Assembly (NCBI GenBank): GCA_023391625.1
Contig: JAEWAN010000006.1
Location: forward strand, 682,001-746,000
Source: Bacteroidota bacterium
GTDB taxonomy: Bacteria; Bacteroidota; Bacteroidia; Bacteroidales; Paludibacteraceae
Length of the DNA: 64,000 bases
Direction: 5' to 3'
Below the pieces are notes generated by a model that saw nothing but the letters and a program-made list of their open reading frames with translations, was not told where the DNA came from and ran no database searches. Shown one piece after another: positions 52,386 to 60,859 of the stretch (its first letter is position 1; the number at the start of each line of letters is the position of its first letter). The position numbers and the translations under genes were made by a program.

Positions 52386-52979
52386 ATGAATATAGATTTT
52401 GAAAAAATGGGCGGTTTAGTACCAGCCGTAATTCAGGATGAGCTTACTTCCAAAGTCTTGATGTTGGGTTTTATGAATGAAGATGCCTTGAATAAGACAA
52501 AAGAAACAGGCAAGGTTACTTTTTTCAGCCGTACCAAAAACCGTTTGTGGACTAAAGGGGAAGAAAGTGGTAATTTTTTAAATGTATCTTCTATTACACC
52601 GGATTGTGATAATGATACTTTATTGATTAAAGTGCGTCCGGTAGGTCCTGTATGCCATACGGGAGCTGATACCTGCTGGGGCGAAAAGAACGAAGCTGAT
52701 ATAGCTTTCCTTAAATATCTCCAGGATTTTATTAAAGTGCGTTACGAAGAAATGCCCGAAGGTTCTTATACAACCTCTCTTTTTAAGAAGGGTGTTAACC
52801 GTATGGCTCAGAAAGTAGGTGAAGAAGCTGTGGAAACCGTTATTGAAGCAACTAACGGAACGGATGAAGGGTTTATATATGAAGCGTCAGACCTGATATA
52901 TCACTTGATTGTTTTGCTTACTTCCAAAGGATATTCACTGGACGATATCGCCCGTGAGTTGAAAAAAAGACATAAATAA
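52386..52979 (+). CDS. hisIE: Bifunctional phosphoribosyl-AMP cyclohydrolase/phosphoribosyl-ATP pyrophosphatase
   Basis: The 197-residue protein fuses two histidine-synthesis enzymes. HisI (about 1-105) shows FFSRTKNRLWTKGEESGNFL and the metal site DCDNDTLLIKV with CHTG and CW. HisE (about 112-197) shows GVNRMAQKVGEEAVETVIEA and EASDLIYHLIVLL. They catalyse the second and third steps of histidine synthesis. No other his genes are in the window. An ABC ATPase follows 42 bp downstream. Confidence 0.95.
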   Translation: MNIDFEKMGGLVPAVIQDELTSKVLMLGFMNEDALNKTKETGKVTFFSRTKNRLWTKGEESGNFLNVSSITPDCDNDTLLIKVRPVGPVCHTGADTCWGEKNEADIAFLKYLQDFIKVRYEEMPEGSYTTSLFKKGVNRMAQKVGEEAVETVIEATNGTDEGFIYEASDLIYHLIVLLTSKGYSLDDIARELKKRHK

Positions 52980-53021
52980 CAATAATCACGTTTTCGGCAT
53001 ATTGTAGCTAACATATTGATT

Positions 53022-53753
53022 ATGGGAAAAAGATTATTAATAAGGTACGAGGGAGTGGATATTTGCCAGCAGGAACTGGTGATACTCAAAGATATTAACT
53101 TCGAAGTTCATAGCGGTGAATTTATATATTTACTGGGGAAAGTCGGTAGTGGCAAAAGTTCGTTATTAAAATCTTTTTACCGGGAAGCTCCCGTTGTTTC
53201 GGGTACAGCTGTTGTGTTAGATTACAATATGCGAAAAATTAAAAAGAAAGAAATTCCCCTCCTTCGTCGTAAGTTGGGAATTGTTTTCCAGGATTTTCAA
53301 TTATTGATAGACCGCACTGTGAGCGAGAACCTGGAGTTTGTTCTACGCGCTACCGGATGGAAAGATAAAGGGGCCATTATGTCGCAGATAGATAGTGTCT
53401 TGCAACAGGTCGGGATGGGGACTAAGGGTTATAAAATGCCCCATCAGCTTTCCGGTGGAGAACAACAGCGTATTGTGATAGCCCGTGCGTTATTGAACTC
53501 ACCGGAGATTATCCTGGCCGATGAGCCTACTGGGAATCTGGATCCGGAAACCGGGAAAGGGTTGATAGACCTTTTATATCAAATCAGCCAGGCAGGTACT
53601 ACCATTATTATGGCAACGCATAACCTCGGTTTGCTGGATTTGTATCCGGGACGGATTATACGTTGTGAGAATGAAAAGCTATGCGAAATGTCTTCTACTG
53701 CTTTGAGTGACGGGCCTTCTGTTGTGGAGGCAGATCAGAATTTTTCAAATTAG
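53022..53753 (+). CDS. ftsE: FtsE-like ABC transporter ATP-binding protein
   Basis: I start at the ATG at 53022, since the longer reading begins with TTG. The 243-residue ATPase has Walker A LLGKVGSGKSSLL, signature LSGGEQQRI and Walker B IILADEPTGNLDPETG. The overall pattern, with the Q-loop region GIVFQDFQLL, fits FtsE, which works with FtsX to control wall hydrolases at division. ftsX is not adjacent, which is usual in Bacteroidota. The last 15-20 residues are a non-conserved acidic tail. Confidence 0.82.
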   Translation: MGKRLLIRYEGVDICQQELVILKDINFEVHSGEFIYLLGKVGSGKSSLLKSFYREAPVVSGTAVVLDYNMRKIKKKEIPLLRRKLGIVFQDFQLLIDRTVSENLEFVLRATGWKDKGAIMSQIDSVLQQVGMGTKGYKMPHQLSGGEQQRIVIARALLNSPEIILADEPTGNLDPETGKGLIDLLYQISQAGTTIIMATHNLGLLDLYPGRIIRCENEKLCEMSSTALSDGPSVVEADQNFSN

Positions 53754-53761
53754 ATTTTGAT

Positions 53762-54409
53762 TTACTCTTCGTATTCGGTCGGATCAAACCCTTCTAATGC
53801 TTCTTTACGTTCCGTACATGTACCGCATGTGCCGCAATGTTTTTCTGCTCCTTTATAGCAGGAATAAGTATTCTCAAACGGGACATTCAACTCCTTGCCT
53901 ATTAATGCGATTTCACGTTTAGACAGGTTGGTGTAAGGGGCTGATATTTTTACCTGGTTGTAAGTGCCTGCAGATACGGCTTGCGCCATATGTTTGATGA
54001 ATTCCTCCCTGCAATCGGGATATATATCATGGTCTCCTGCGTGATTTGATATCAATAAGTTATTGCAGTCCAGACTTTCCGCTATTCCTGCTGCGATACT
54101 CAACATGATTCCGTTTCGGAAAGGGACTACTGTTTTTTTCATGTTCTCTTCTTCGTAGTGCCCATCGGGAATGTTGCCTCCAGAGGTTAATAAATCAGAT
54201 ACAAACCCCATTTTTACCAGGTCTATTTCAATGATGCGGTGCTCGATATGAAGTGCTTTGCAGTTCTTTTCGGCATTCCTTATCTCTATGTTGTTGTGTT
54301 TGGACCCGTAATTAAAGGAAAGTGCGAGGCGTATTTGTGGCGCATACTGGTAAAGCGCCACTGTGCTGTCCATTCCGCCGGAATAAAGTATGATAGTGTC
54401 TTTTTTCAT
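53762..54409 (-). CDS. queC: 7-cyano-7-deazaguanine synthase
   Basis: The 215-residue protein makes preQ0 from carboxydeazaguanine with ATP and ammonia, in queuosine synthesis. The PP-loop LYSGGMDSTVALYQYA is at the N-terminus. The C-terminal zinc site holds CYKGAEKHCGTCGTC. It converges on the ftsE-type gene with 8 bp between stops. Its pathway partner queF lies about 4 kb away on the same strand. The -7 element at 54420-54427 implies a leader of only a few bases. Confidence 0.95.
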   Translation of the reverse strand: MKKDTIILYSGGMDSTVALYQYAPQIRLALSFNYGSKHNNIEIRNAEKNCKALHIEHRIIEIDLVKMGFVSDLLTSGGNIPDGHYEEENMKKTVVPFRNGIMLSIAAGIAESLDCNNLLISNHAGDHDIYPDCREEFIKHMAQAVSAGTYNQVKISAPYTNLSKREIALIGKELNVPFENTYSCYKGAEKHCGTCGTCTERKEALEGFDPTEYEE

Positions 54410-54419
54410 CTTTTTTCTG

Positions 54420-54427
54420 CAAAAATA
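54420..54427 (-). promoter_or_regulatory. -7 element of queC
   Basis: TATTTTTG on the minus strand would start transcription near 54413, about 4 nt before the ATG, so the mRNA would be nearly leaderless. Confidence 0.5.
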
Positions 54428-54598
54428 AACAATAATTTGATGGTATGTTATCTTCCCTGTTTTGTTCCTGGGTTATTATTGCTTGTTTTTATCTTCCAGG
54501 TTTGTTAAGATTATGTTTTTATCCCTGGAAAAGAAATAAAAGGAGTTTTTTTAAGTTTATTCATTATTGTGTTTTATTCTTGCTAAAGGTATATATGC

Positions 54599-56977
54599 AT
54601 GAGAAAATTCTTTTTATTTTTCTTTCTGTTTTCTGTTTTTCTTTCCCTTGCGCAAACAACTTATACGATTAGTGGTTATGTGACCGATTTGAAAACCGGT
54701 GAAACCCTGATTAACGCGTCAGTGTATGATGTCTCCTCGGGAAAAGGGAGTGTCAGCAATACCTTTGGTTTTTATTCGCTTACCCTTCCGGCTGGTAAAA
54801 TTGATTTAAGATGTTCCTATATAGGATATGAAATGCTGGATAGTTCCTTTGTTTTATCCAGAGATATGGTTCTGCATTTGGCTTTGACGGAGAATAATAC
54901 TTTGGATGAGGTTACTGTTGTGGGGCATACGCGGGAGTTAGGTGTTCAGGGATCTCAGATGAGTGCTATTGAAGTTTCAGTAGCGCAGTTGAAAGCTGTT
55001 CCGGCATTGTTTGGAGAAACGGATGTGATTAAGGCGTTGCAGTTACTTCCGGGAGTACAGTCCGGTACCGAAGGTTCTGCCGGTTTTTATGTGCGGGGTG
55101 GAGGCCCTGATGAGAACCTGTTTCTTCTGGATGGTGTACCAGTGTATAATGTAAATCATATGGGAGGTTTTTTCTCTGTTTTTAATGCCGATGCTATTAA
55201 AAGCGTAACTTTATATAAAGGCGGTTTTCCTGCCCGTTTCGGAGGGCGTCTGTCCTCCGTACTTGATGTGCATATGAATGACGGTAATAACGAGAAAGTA
55301 CACGGGAATGTGTCAATAGGGCTTATTTCCGCCAAATTGAACTTGGAGGGCCCTTTGTTTAATAAAAATACGACTTTCAGTGTTTCTGCCCGTAGAACTT
55401 ATTTTGATTTATTAGCTAGGCCTGTGCTGAAACTGATAGGGAAGTCGGATGATAGGGAAAGACTGATGGGCGGTTATTATTTTTATGATTTGAATGCCAA
55501 GGTCACCCATCGGTTCTCGGATAAAGACCGTTTGTACCTGAGCTTTTTTATGGGCGATGATGGTACTTATACTAAAATAAAGGAAACGAAAGGAATTACA
55601 ACTGAGAAAACAACGATGGACTGGGACTGGGGGAATATCGTATCTTCTTTACGCTGGAATCATATGATAAGTAATAAACTTTTTATGAATACACAGGCCA
55701 GTTATACCCGTTATCGTTTTAATATGGATATGGGATATAGCGAAGAGAGAATTCCCGATGATCCTGCCGGTTATCGTTTTTCCAGCGTAAATGTGGGGTA
55801 TAAATCAAGTATCGAGGACTTGACTGCTAAAGTGGATTTTGATTTTATTCCCAATCCCAATCATGATATTAAATTCGGAACGGGCTATATTTATCATTCA
55901 TTTCGTCCGGGGGTGTCTTCCAATCAGTTGCAGCAGAAAGAAGCAGATCAGTCCTATGTGACGGATACGGTTGTGGCAAACCAGAATATTTATGCTCACG
56001 AAACAGCCACTTATATTGAGGATAATATCCGGATGGGAAAGTTGGTTAAAACTAATATCGGACTGCATTATTCAACTTATTATGTCCAACAGCAGTTTTA
56101 TCATTCTTTGCAACCTCGTGTTAGTATGCGTGTGTCATTGACAGACAAATTGTCTTTGAAGGCGGCTTATGCTTATATGAACCAGTACATTCACTTGTTA
56201 TCCAGTACGAACATTAGTTTGCCTACTGATTTGTGGGTTCCTGTAACTAAACGTATTGAGCCTATGCAGTCGCATCAGGTGGCTTTAGGCATATTTTATA
56301 ACCTGAAAGGGATTATTGATTTTTCGGTGGAAGGGTATTATAAGGGTATGAACAACCTGATAGAATATAAGGACGGAGCTAATTTCCTGGGCTCAAATTC
56401 CGGTTGGGAGGATAAGGTGAATAGCGGAAGAGGATGGGCTTATGGCATAGAATTTCTGGCTCAAAAAACCGTGGGTAAAACAACGGGTTGGATAGCATAT
56501 ACATGGTCTAAAGCGGAACGTTTGTTTGACAGGGCGGGTGAGGAAATAAATCATGGAGAAGTATTCCCGGCCAAGTATGACCGTAGGCATGATATCAGCC
56601 TGGTTATATCTCATAAATTCAATGAAAAAATTGATGTGTCAGGTACGTGGGTATATAGTTCCGGGAATTGGGGTACACTCGGATTACAGGATTACTATAC
56701 GTATGAGATGTATCGCAATAAGCATATGGGTTATAGGGAAAACACCTTGACTTATATTGACCGGAGAAATAATTTTCAGTATCCTGCTTATCATCGTTTG
56801 GATCTGGGGGTGAATTTCCATAAACAGAAAAAGAGAGGTATACGTACGTGGAGCGTTAGTATATATAACGTATATAACCGAATGAATCCGTTTATTATTT
56901 ATCAGGCAGATAAGTCGTTAAGGCAGGTGACGTTGTTTCCCATCCTTCCTTCTGTCAGCTATTCATTTAAATTTTAA
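54599..56977 (+). CDS. TonB-dependent receptor paired with a DUF4249 lipoprotein
   Basis: The 792-residue protein has a signal peptide (about 1-18), then a carboxypeptidase-regulatory-like domain (about 24-105; YTISGYVTDLKTGETLINAS). A TonB-box-like DEVTVVG follows, then a plug domain with GFYVRGGGPDENLFLLDGVP and LYKGGFPARFGGRLSS, and a large barrel ending SYSFKF. The pattern is SusC-like in length of plug, but no SusD-type gene follows. Instead a DUF4249 lipoprotein gene lies 11 bp downstream, a recurring pair in Bacteroidota. The substrate is unknown. Confidence 0.9.
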   Translation: MRKFFLFFFLFSVFLSLAQTTYTISGYVTDLKTGETLINASVYDVSSGKGSVSNTFGFYSLTLPAGKIDLRCSYIGYEMLDSSFVLSRDMVLHLALTENNTLDEVTVVGHTRELGVQGSQMSAIEVSVAQLKAVPALFGETDVIKALQLLPGVQSGTEGSAGFYVRGGGPDENLFLLDGVPVYNVNHMGGFFSVFNADAIKSVTLYKGGFPARFGGRLSSVLDVHMNDGNNEKVHGNVSIGLISAKLNLEGPLFNKNTTFSVSARRTYFDLLARPVLKLIGKSDDRERLMGGYYFYDLNAKVTHRFSDKDRLYLSFFMGDDGTYTKIKETKGITTEKTTMDWDWGNIVSSLRWNHMISNKLFMNTQASYTRYRFNMDMGYSEERIPDDPAGYRFSSVNVGYKSSIEDLTAKVDFDFIPNPNHDIKFGTGYIYHSFRPGVSSNQLQQKEADQSYVTDTVVANQNIYAHETATYIEDNIRMGKLVKTNIGLHYSTYYVQQQFYHSLQPRVSMRVSLTDKLSLKAAYAYMNQYIHLLSSTNISLPTDLWVPVTKRIEPMQSHQVALGIFYNLKGIIDFSVEGYYKGMNNLIEYKDGANFLGSNSGWEDKVNSGRGWAYGIEFLAQKTVGKTTGWIAYTWSKAERLFDRAGEEINHGEVFPAKYDRRHDISLVISHKFNEKIDVSGTWVYSSGNWGTLGLQDYYTYEMYRNKHMGYRENTLTYIDRRNNFQYPAYHRLDLGVNFHKQKKRGIRTWSVSIYNVYNRMNPFIIYQADKSLRQVTLFPILPSVSYSFKF

Positions 56978-56988
56978 CATCCGTATTT

Positions 56989-58047
56989 ATGAAACGCATA
57001 TATTGTTTATTGTTTCCTGTTTGGTTTCTTTGTTCGTGTGAAAAGGAAATTCAGTTTAATGATGAAATCGCAGAGCCGGTTATGGTATTGAACACTTATA
57101 TTTCACCGGATTCTTTGGTTCAGGTACATTTGTCGGAAAGCCGGTTCTTTTTAAACGAGGACAGCCTTTTTAAAATAATAGAGGATGCTGATGTGGAAAT
57201 GGTCGTAAATGGGAGTCATGTGGAGTCTCTTCAATATACAGGAGATGGAGTGTACGTGAGCCCCTATCATATAGATTCCGGCGATAGTATTTATATAAAT
57301 GTCCGGCATAGGAAATTGCCGGATATTGCTTGTGAAGGGCTGAAAATTCCTTTTGCCATTCCGTTGGAGTCTGTGTCTGTGGGAAAAATTGTTATGGATA
57401 CAAGTAATAATTCCATTGCTTCTTATTCCAGCCCTACAATAAACCGTCAGGACACATTGGCGTATTATATCAATAAACGCGGAGATGTGAATATCACATT
57501 CTCCGATCCGGCGGATGAAGTAAATTATTATAGGCTTTTATTATTTGAAAAAACAGATTATAGCGATGGTACATCCCGTTATCGTCAGAGCCATTATGCT
57601 AATGATGATCCTGTTTTCGATAATTCAATGGGTACTGATGTCTGGGGGAATAATTATAATATGTATTTTACTTTTTCGGATATACTTTTTAATGGAAAAA
57701 CATACACTATAAAAACAAATACGTCTTTAGGAGGAAGGTACTTGCTTGCTCCGGACAGTGTCTGGGACTTTTATAAGATTGAACCCAGCGATTATATGCT
57801 GGAGGATACTGTTTCTATTGTGAAAAAAGTACTTTATTTTCATCTGTTTAATATAACTCCATCTTACTATTATTTTTTGTCAAGCAAGGCTTTGAGTGAA
57901 ACTTCCAGTAATGGAATCGGAGAGGGTTTGTTTTCAGAACCAGTCCAGATATATACGAATGTGAAAGGAGGAACAGGCATTATGGCCGGTTATGCCGATT
58001 TTATCTATTCTGTGGATGTGACCGAATTTATATTAAAATCGGAATAA
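56989..58047 (+). CDS. DUF4249 lipoprotein
   Basis: The 352-residue protein starts with a lipoprotein signal (LLFPVWFLCSC; lipidated Cys near residue 17). The first part of the mature chain (KEIQFNDEIAEPVMVLNTYI, ISPDSLVQVHLSES) matches the DUF4249 pattern. The protein appears rich in beta structure. It lies 11 bp after its TonB-dependent receptor and ends the unit. It is likely a surface-exposed or periplasmic partner of the receptor, by analogy with SusD, but no ligand is known. Confidence 0.8.
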   Translation: MKRIYCLLFPVWFLCSCEKEIQFNDEIAEPVMVLNTYISPDSLVQVHLSESRFFLNEDSLFKIIEDADVEMVVNGSHVESLQYTGDGVYVSPYHIDSGDSIYINVRHRKLPDIACEGLKIPFAIPLESVSVGKIVMDTSNNSIASYSSPTINRQDTLAYYINKRGDVNITFSDPADEVNYYRLLLFEKTDYSDGTSRYRQSHYANDDPVFDNSMGTDVWGNNYNMYFTFSDILFNGKTYTIKTNTSLGGRYLLAPDSVWDFYKIEPSDYMLEDTVSIVKKVLYFHLFNITPSYYYFLSSKALSETSSNGIGEGLFSEPVQIYTNVKGGTGIMAGYADFIYSVDVTEFILKSE

Positions 58048-58068
58048 CCCTGCTCCGTAAAAGTATAT

Positions 58069-58962
58069 TTACTGCCTCCATGTTTTGGCCAACCTGTTCT
58101 CTGTTTCAGTGAAAGCCGGCTCCAGCCAGTCGGTATGCGTTGCCCTGATTGGATTAATGTCAATACCTCCCCGGCGGGTATACATGGCTGCAACCATCAT
58201 TTTTTGGGGACTGAAAGCTTCTTGCAGCCGCTTGAAAATCATTTCAACCACTTCTTCATGAAAATGATTTTCTTTACGGAAGGAAACGATATATGCTATA
58301 ACGGAACATAAGTCAATCTCGTACGGAGTTTGTATCCGTACAAACAAATCGCCCCAGTCAGGTTGGTTGGTTACCCGGCAGTTTGAGCGTAATAAATCGC
58401 TTTTGAATATGTATTCGTGCATCTGTTCTGTTTTGATACCTTTCAGCAGCAGGGGAGACTCCTGATATTCTGTTAGCGGAATTGATTCCAGGACTTTGTC
58501 CGGAATCATGTCATTGATAACCGGATAACTCTGAAAAGGAGTTGTTTCCGGGCTTTTGGGGGTTAGCAGGCTGATTTGTACATTACATTCCAACAGATTG
58601 TTTAAATCTTTCAGTATAATATTTTTAATCTTATCTTCAGAATCCTGAATCGTTTTTTCATATCGTTCCATGTTGAACGAGTTTAAGTAAAGTTTCAGCG
58701 ATTTGGACTCTACCAGGTAGCGGCTGTTTGTCGGGATGATTATTTTCAGAATTCGTGAAACAGGCAACCCGTTTTGAGTTAAAAATGAAAACTCATAACA
58801 GTTCCATACATCATACCCAGTGAATGGAAGTTGTGATTCCTGTATGTCGTATTTAATTCGGTTTTCAGAACGGGGTATTCGGAATAGGAGTGAAGCATCA
58901 TATTGGGAGGGGGTTCCCGTTTGTTTCCCTAATACGGTGTCGTTTATATCGAAAGATTTCAT
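58069..58962 (-). CDS. queF: NADPH-dependent 7-cyano-7-deazaguanine reductase
   Basis: I start at the ATG at 58962 because it forms an ATGA overlap with the stop of the aminopeptidase gene. The family N-terminus (MKSFDINDTVLGKQT) also begins there. The 297-residue protein reduces preQ0 to preQ1. The NADPH-binding QueF motif is ESKSLKLYLNSFN. The catalytic Cys and Asp lie in SNCRVTNQPDWGD, and HFHEEVVE is also present. It is the long, two-T-fold-repeat type. Translation is probably coupled to the upstream peptidase. Confidence 0.95.
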   Translation of the reverse strand: MKSFDINDTVLGKQTGTPSQYDASLLFRIPRSENRIKYDIQESQLPFTGYDVWNCYEFSFLTQNGLPVSRILKIIIPTNSRYLVESKSLKLYLNSFNMERYEKTIQDSEDKIKNIILKDLNNLLECNVQISLLTPKSPETTPFQSYPVINDMIPDKVLESIPLTEYQESPLLLKGIKTEQMHEYIFKSDLLRSNCRVTNQPDWGDLFVRIQTPYEIDLCSVIAYIVSFRKENHFHEEVVEMIFKRLQEAFSPQKMMVAAMYTRRGGIDINPIRATHTDWLEPAFTETENRLAKTWRQ

Positions 58963-60758
58963 TTGTCGGATGTCGTTTTTATCGGGTTGCATTTCTTTTT
59001 AAGCCATTCTTGTTCTGTTGTGTTTAATCCGGGAGCCAGTAAGGTATAAACTTTATGATGATAATTGTTCAGCCATTCTATTTCCTCCGGTGTCATTAAT
59101 TCGCTGATTATAAGCTGTTGGTCAATAGGAAAAAGAGTTAAAGTCTCAAACTGAAAAAACTCTCCGAATTCTGTTTTTTGTGCAGGAACAACGAGAACCA
59201 GGTTTTCTGTCCGGATACCATATTCATTGGTGCGGTAGATACCCGGTTCATTGGAAATCAGCATTCCCGGTTGCAGGGATACGGGATTCTCGTCCATCCG
59301 TATGTTCTGAGGGCCTTCATGTACGTTGAGAAAATGTCCTACGCCATGTCCTGTTCCATGCCCGTAATTCAATCCTTCGCGCCACAACGCTTTCCGTGCC
59401 AGAATGTCAAGTTGCGATCCGCGTGTCCCGGCAGGGAAAACAGCGCTTGCCAGGTTGATATGTCCTTTCAAAACCAGAGTGAAATCCTTTTTTTGCTGCA
59501 TATCGGGCTCTCCCAACGTTATTGTGCGGGTTATATCCGTAGTTCCCTCAAAATACTGCCCTCCGGAGTCTATTAGCAGCAGATTTTCTGCTTTGAGAAG
59601 TGCGTCAGATTGCGGTGTCGGAGCGTAATGTACTATGGCTCCGTGTCCGGCATATCCGGCAATTGTCTGAAAACTATCGCCAAAAAACAAATCTTGCTCG
59701 TTGCGGAATTCATGCAGTTTTTGGGAAGCGCCGATTTCCGTTACGGGGTTTCTATCTGCTATATTTTCTTCCAGCCATTTATAGAAACGTGTCAATGCGA
59801 TTCCGTCTTTTATCATGGCACGGCGAATGCCCTCTATTTCAGTTTCGTTTTTTATGCTTTTCATTTTAAACACCGGGGACATCGTGTTTTTTATGTTGCA
59901 TCCTGACGGAATTAAATCGAATAACGACTGATTTAGTTTATTTCCATCTATTAATATCGTTTGTTCAGATGAAAAGTGCTGTATATAATTGTTTATGGCG
60001 TTGTAATCCCGGACTTCAATGTAATTGTTTTCCAGATAAGAAGCGGTTTTATTGTTTATCTTTTGCTTGTTTATAAATAAAATCGCTTTTTCTTGTTCTA
60101 TTGCCGCATAGGATATAGTTACCGGATTGTAGTTAATATCATTTCCTCTTATGTTGAAGAGCCAGGCAATGTCGTCTAAAGCAGATAATAACAGGGTATT
60201 TGCACCCAAATGCTTCATTTCTTTACGTAGCAGAGTTAATTTTTCAGAAACGGATTTTCCTGCATATTGTTCATCTAATATAAAGATAGGTTCCAGGGGT
60301 AGCGAAGGCCTGTCTTCCCAAATATTGCCAGGTAAATTTACAGGGATGAGGGATATTTTCTCCTCCTGGAGAGAACATGACATTGCGGCATATGCATTTG
60401 CAGATATCATATCAGGGTTAATCCCGACTTTCTTTCCGGATGTTAGCTCTGATTTTAGCCAGGGTATTATTTCCATTGTCTCCGGTAAACCCTGTTTCAT
60501 AAGCTCTATTCCGGTGTCTTTCAGTTGTTCTTCTGCCTGAAGAAAATAGCGTGAGTCAGTCCATAAGGCAGCTTTGTTCAGGAGAATAACGGCAGTTCCT
60601 GCAGAACCGTTGAATCCAGATATCCATTCACGTTCTTTCCAGTGTTCAGGTAAATACTCGTTGGCGTGAGGGTCAGTTCCGGGAATGATCATGGCAGCGA
60701 TATTCTGTTCTTTCATTGCTGCTCTTAATGAGTGTAGCCGTTCGGTGATTGTTTTCAT
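58959..60758 (-). CDS. pepP: Xaa-Pro aminopeptidase (M24B, three-domain type)
   Basis: I start at the ATG at 60758 (MKTITERLHSLRAAMKEQNI). The longer start at 60773 adds five residues. The 599-residue protein has two N-terminal creatinase-like domains (about 1-300) and the metal-dependent M24 pita-bread domain. Metal ligands lie in LIDSGGQYFEGTTDITR (two Asp), GHGTGHGVGHFLNVHEGP (His) and ISNEPGIYRTNEYGIRTENL (two Glu). A short C-terminal M24 extension follows. The architecture matches eukaryotic cytosolic aminopeptidase P1. It has no signal peptide. It overlaps queF by 4 bp. Confidence 0.93.
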   Translation of the reverse strand: MKTITERLHSLRAAMKEQNIAAMIIPGTDPHANEYLPEHWKEREWISGFNGSAGTAVILLNKAALWTDSRYFLQAEEQLKDTGIELMKQGLPETMEIIPWLKSELTSGKKVGINPDMISANAYAAMSCSLQEEKISLIPVNLPGNIWEDRPSLPLEPIFILDEQYAGKSVSEKLTLLRKEMKHLGANTLLLSALDDIAWLFNIRGNDINYNPVTISYAAIEQEKAILFINKQKINNKTASYLENNYIEVRDYNAINNYIQHFSSEQTILIDGNKLNQSLFDLIPSGCNIKNTMSPVFKMKSIKNETEIEGIRRAMIKDGIALTRFYKWLEENIADRNPVTEIGASQKLHEFRNEQDLFFGDSFQTIAGYAGHGAIVHYAPTPQSDALLKAENLLLIDSGGQYFEGTTDITRTITLGEPDMQQKKDFTLVLKGHINLASAVFPAGTRGSQLDILARKALWREGLNYGHGTGHGVGHFLNVHEGPQNIRMDENPVSLQPGMLISNEPGIYRTNEYGIRTENLVLVVPAQKTEFGEFFQFETLTLFPIDQQLIISELMTPEEIEWLNNYHHKVYTLLAPGLNTTEQEWLKKKCNPIKTTSDK

Positions 60759-60789
60759 ATGAAATAGAGCCAAATGGTTTTGATATTTA

Positions 60790-60797
60790 CAAAGTTA
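60790..60797 (-). promoter_or_regulatory. -7 element of the aminopeptidase-queF unit
   Basis: TAACTTTG on the minus strand matches TAnnTTTG, 31 bp upstream of the start codon. Confidence 0.5.
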
Positions 60798-60808
60798 CAT
60801 ATTTGATG

Positions 60809-60843
60809 AAAAAATCCCGTCCTTTTTGGGAACGGGATTTTTA
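60809..60843 (-). terminator. Terminator of the DUF4270 gene
   Basis: AAAAATCCCGT (60810-60820) pairs with ACGGGATTTTT (60832-60842) around an 11-nt loop. It lies 17 nt past the DUF4270 stop and has a T run on the minus strand. Confidence 0.8.
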
Positions 60844-60859
60844 AATATTGATTTATTTA

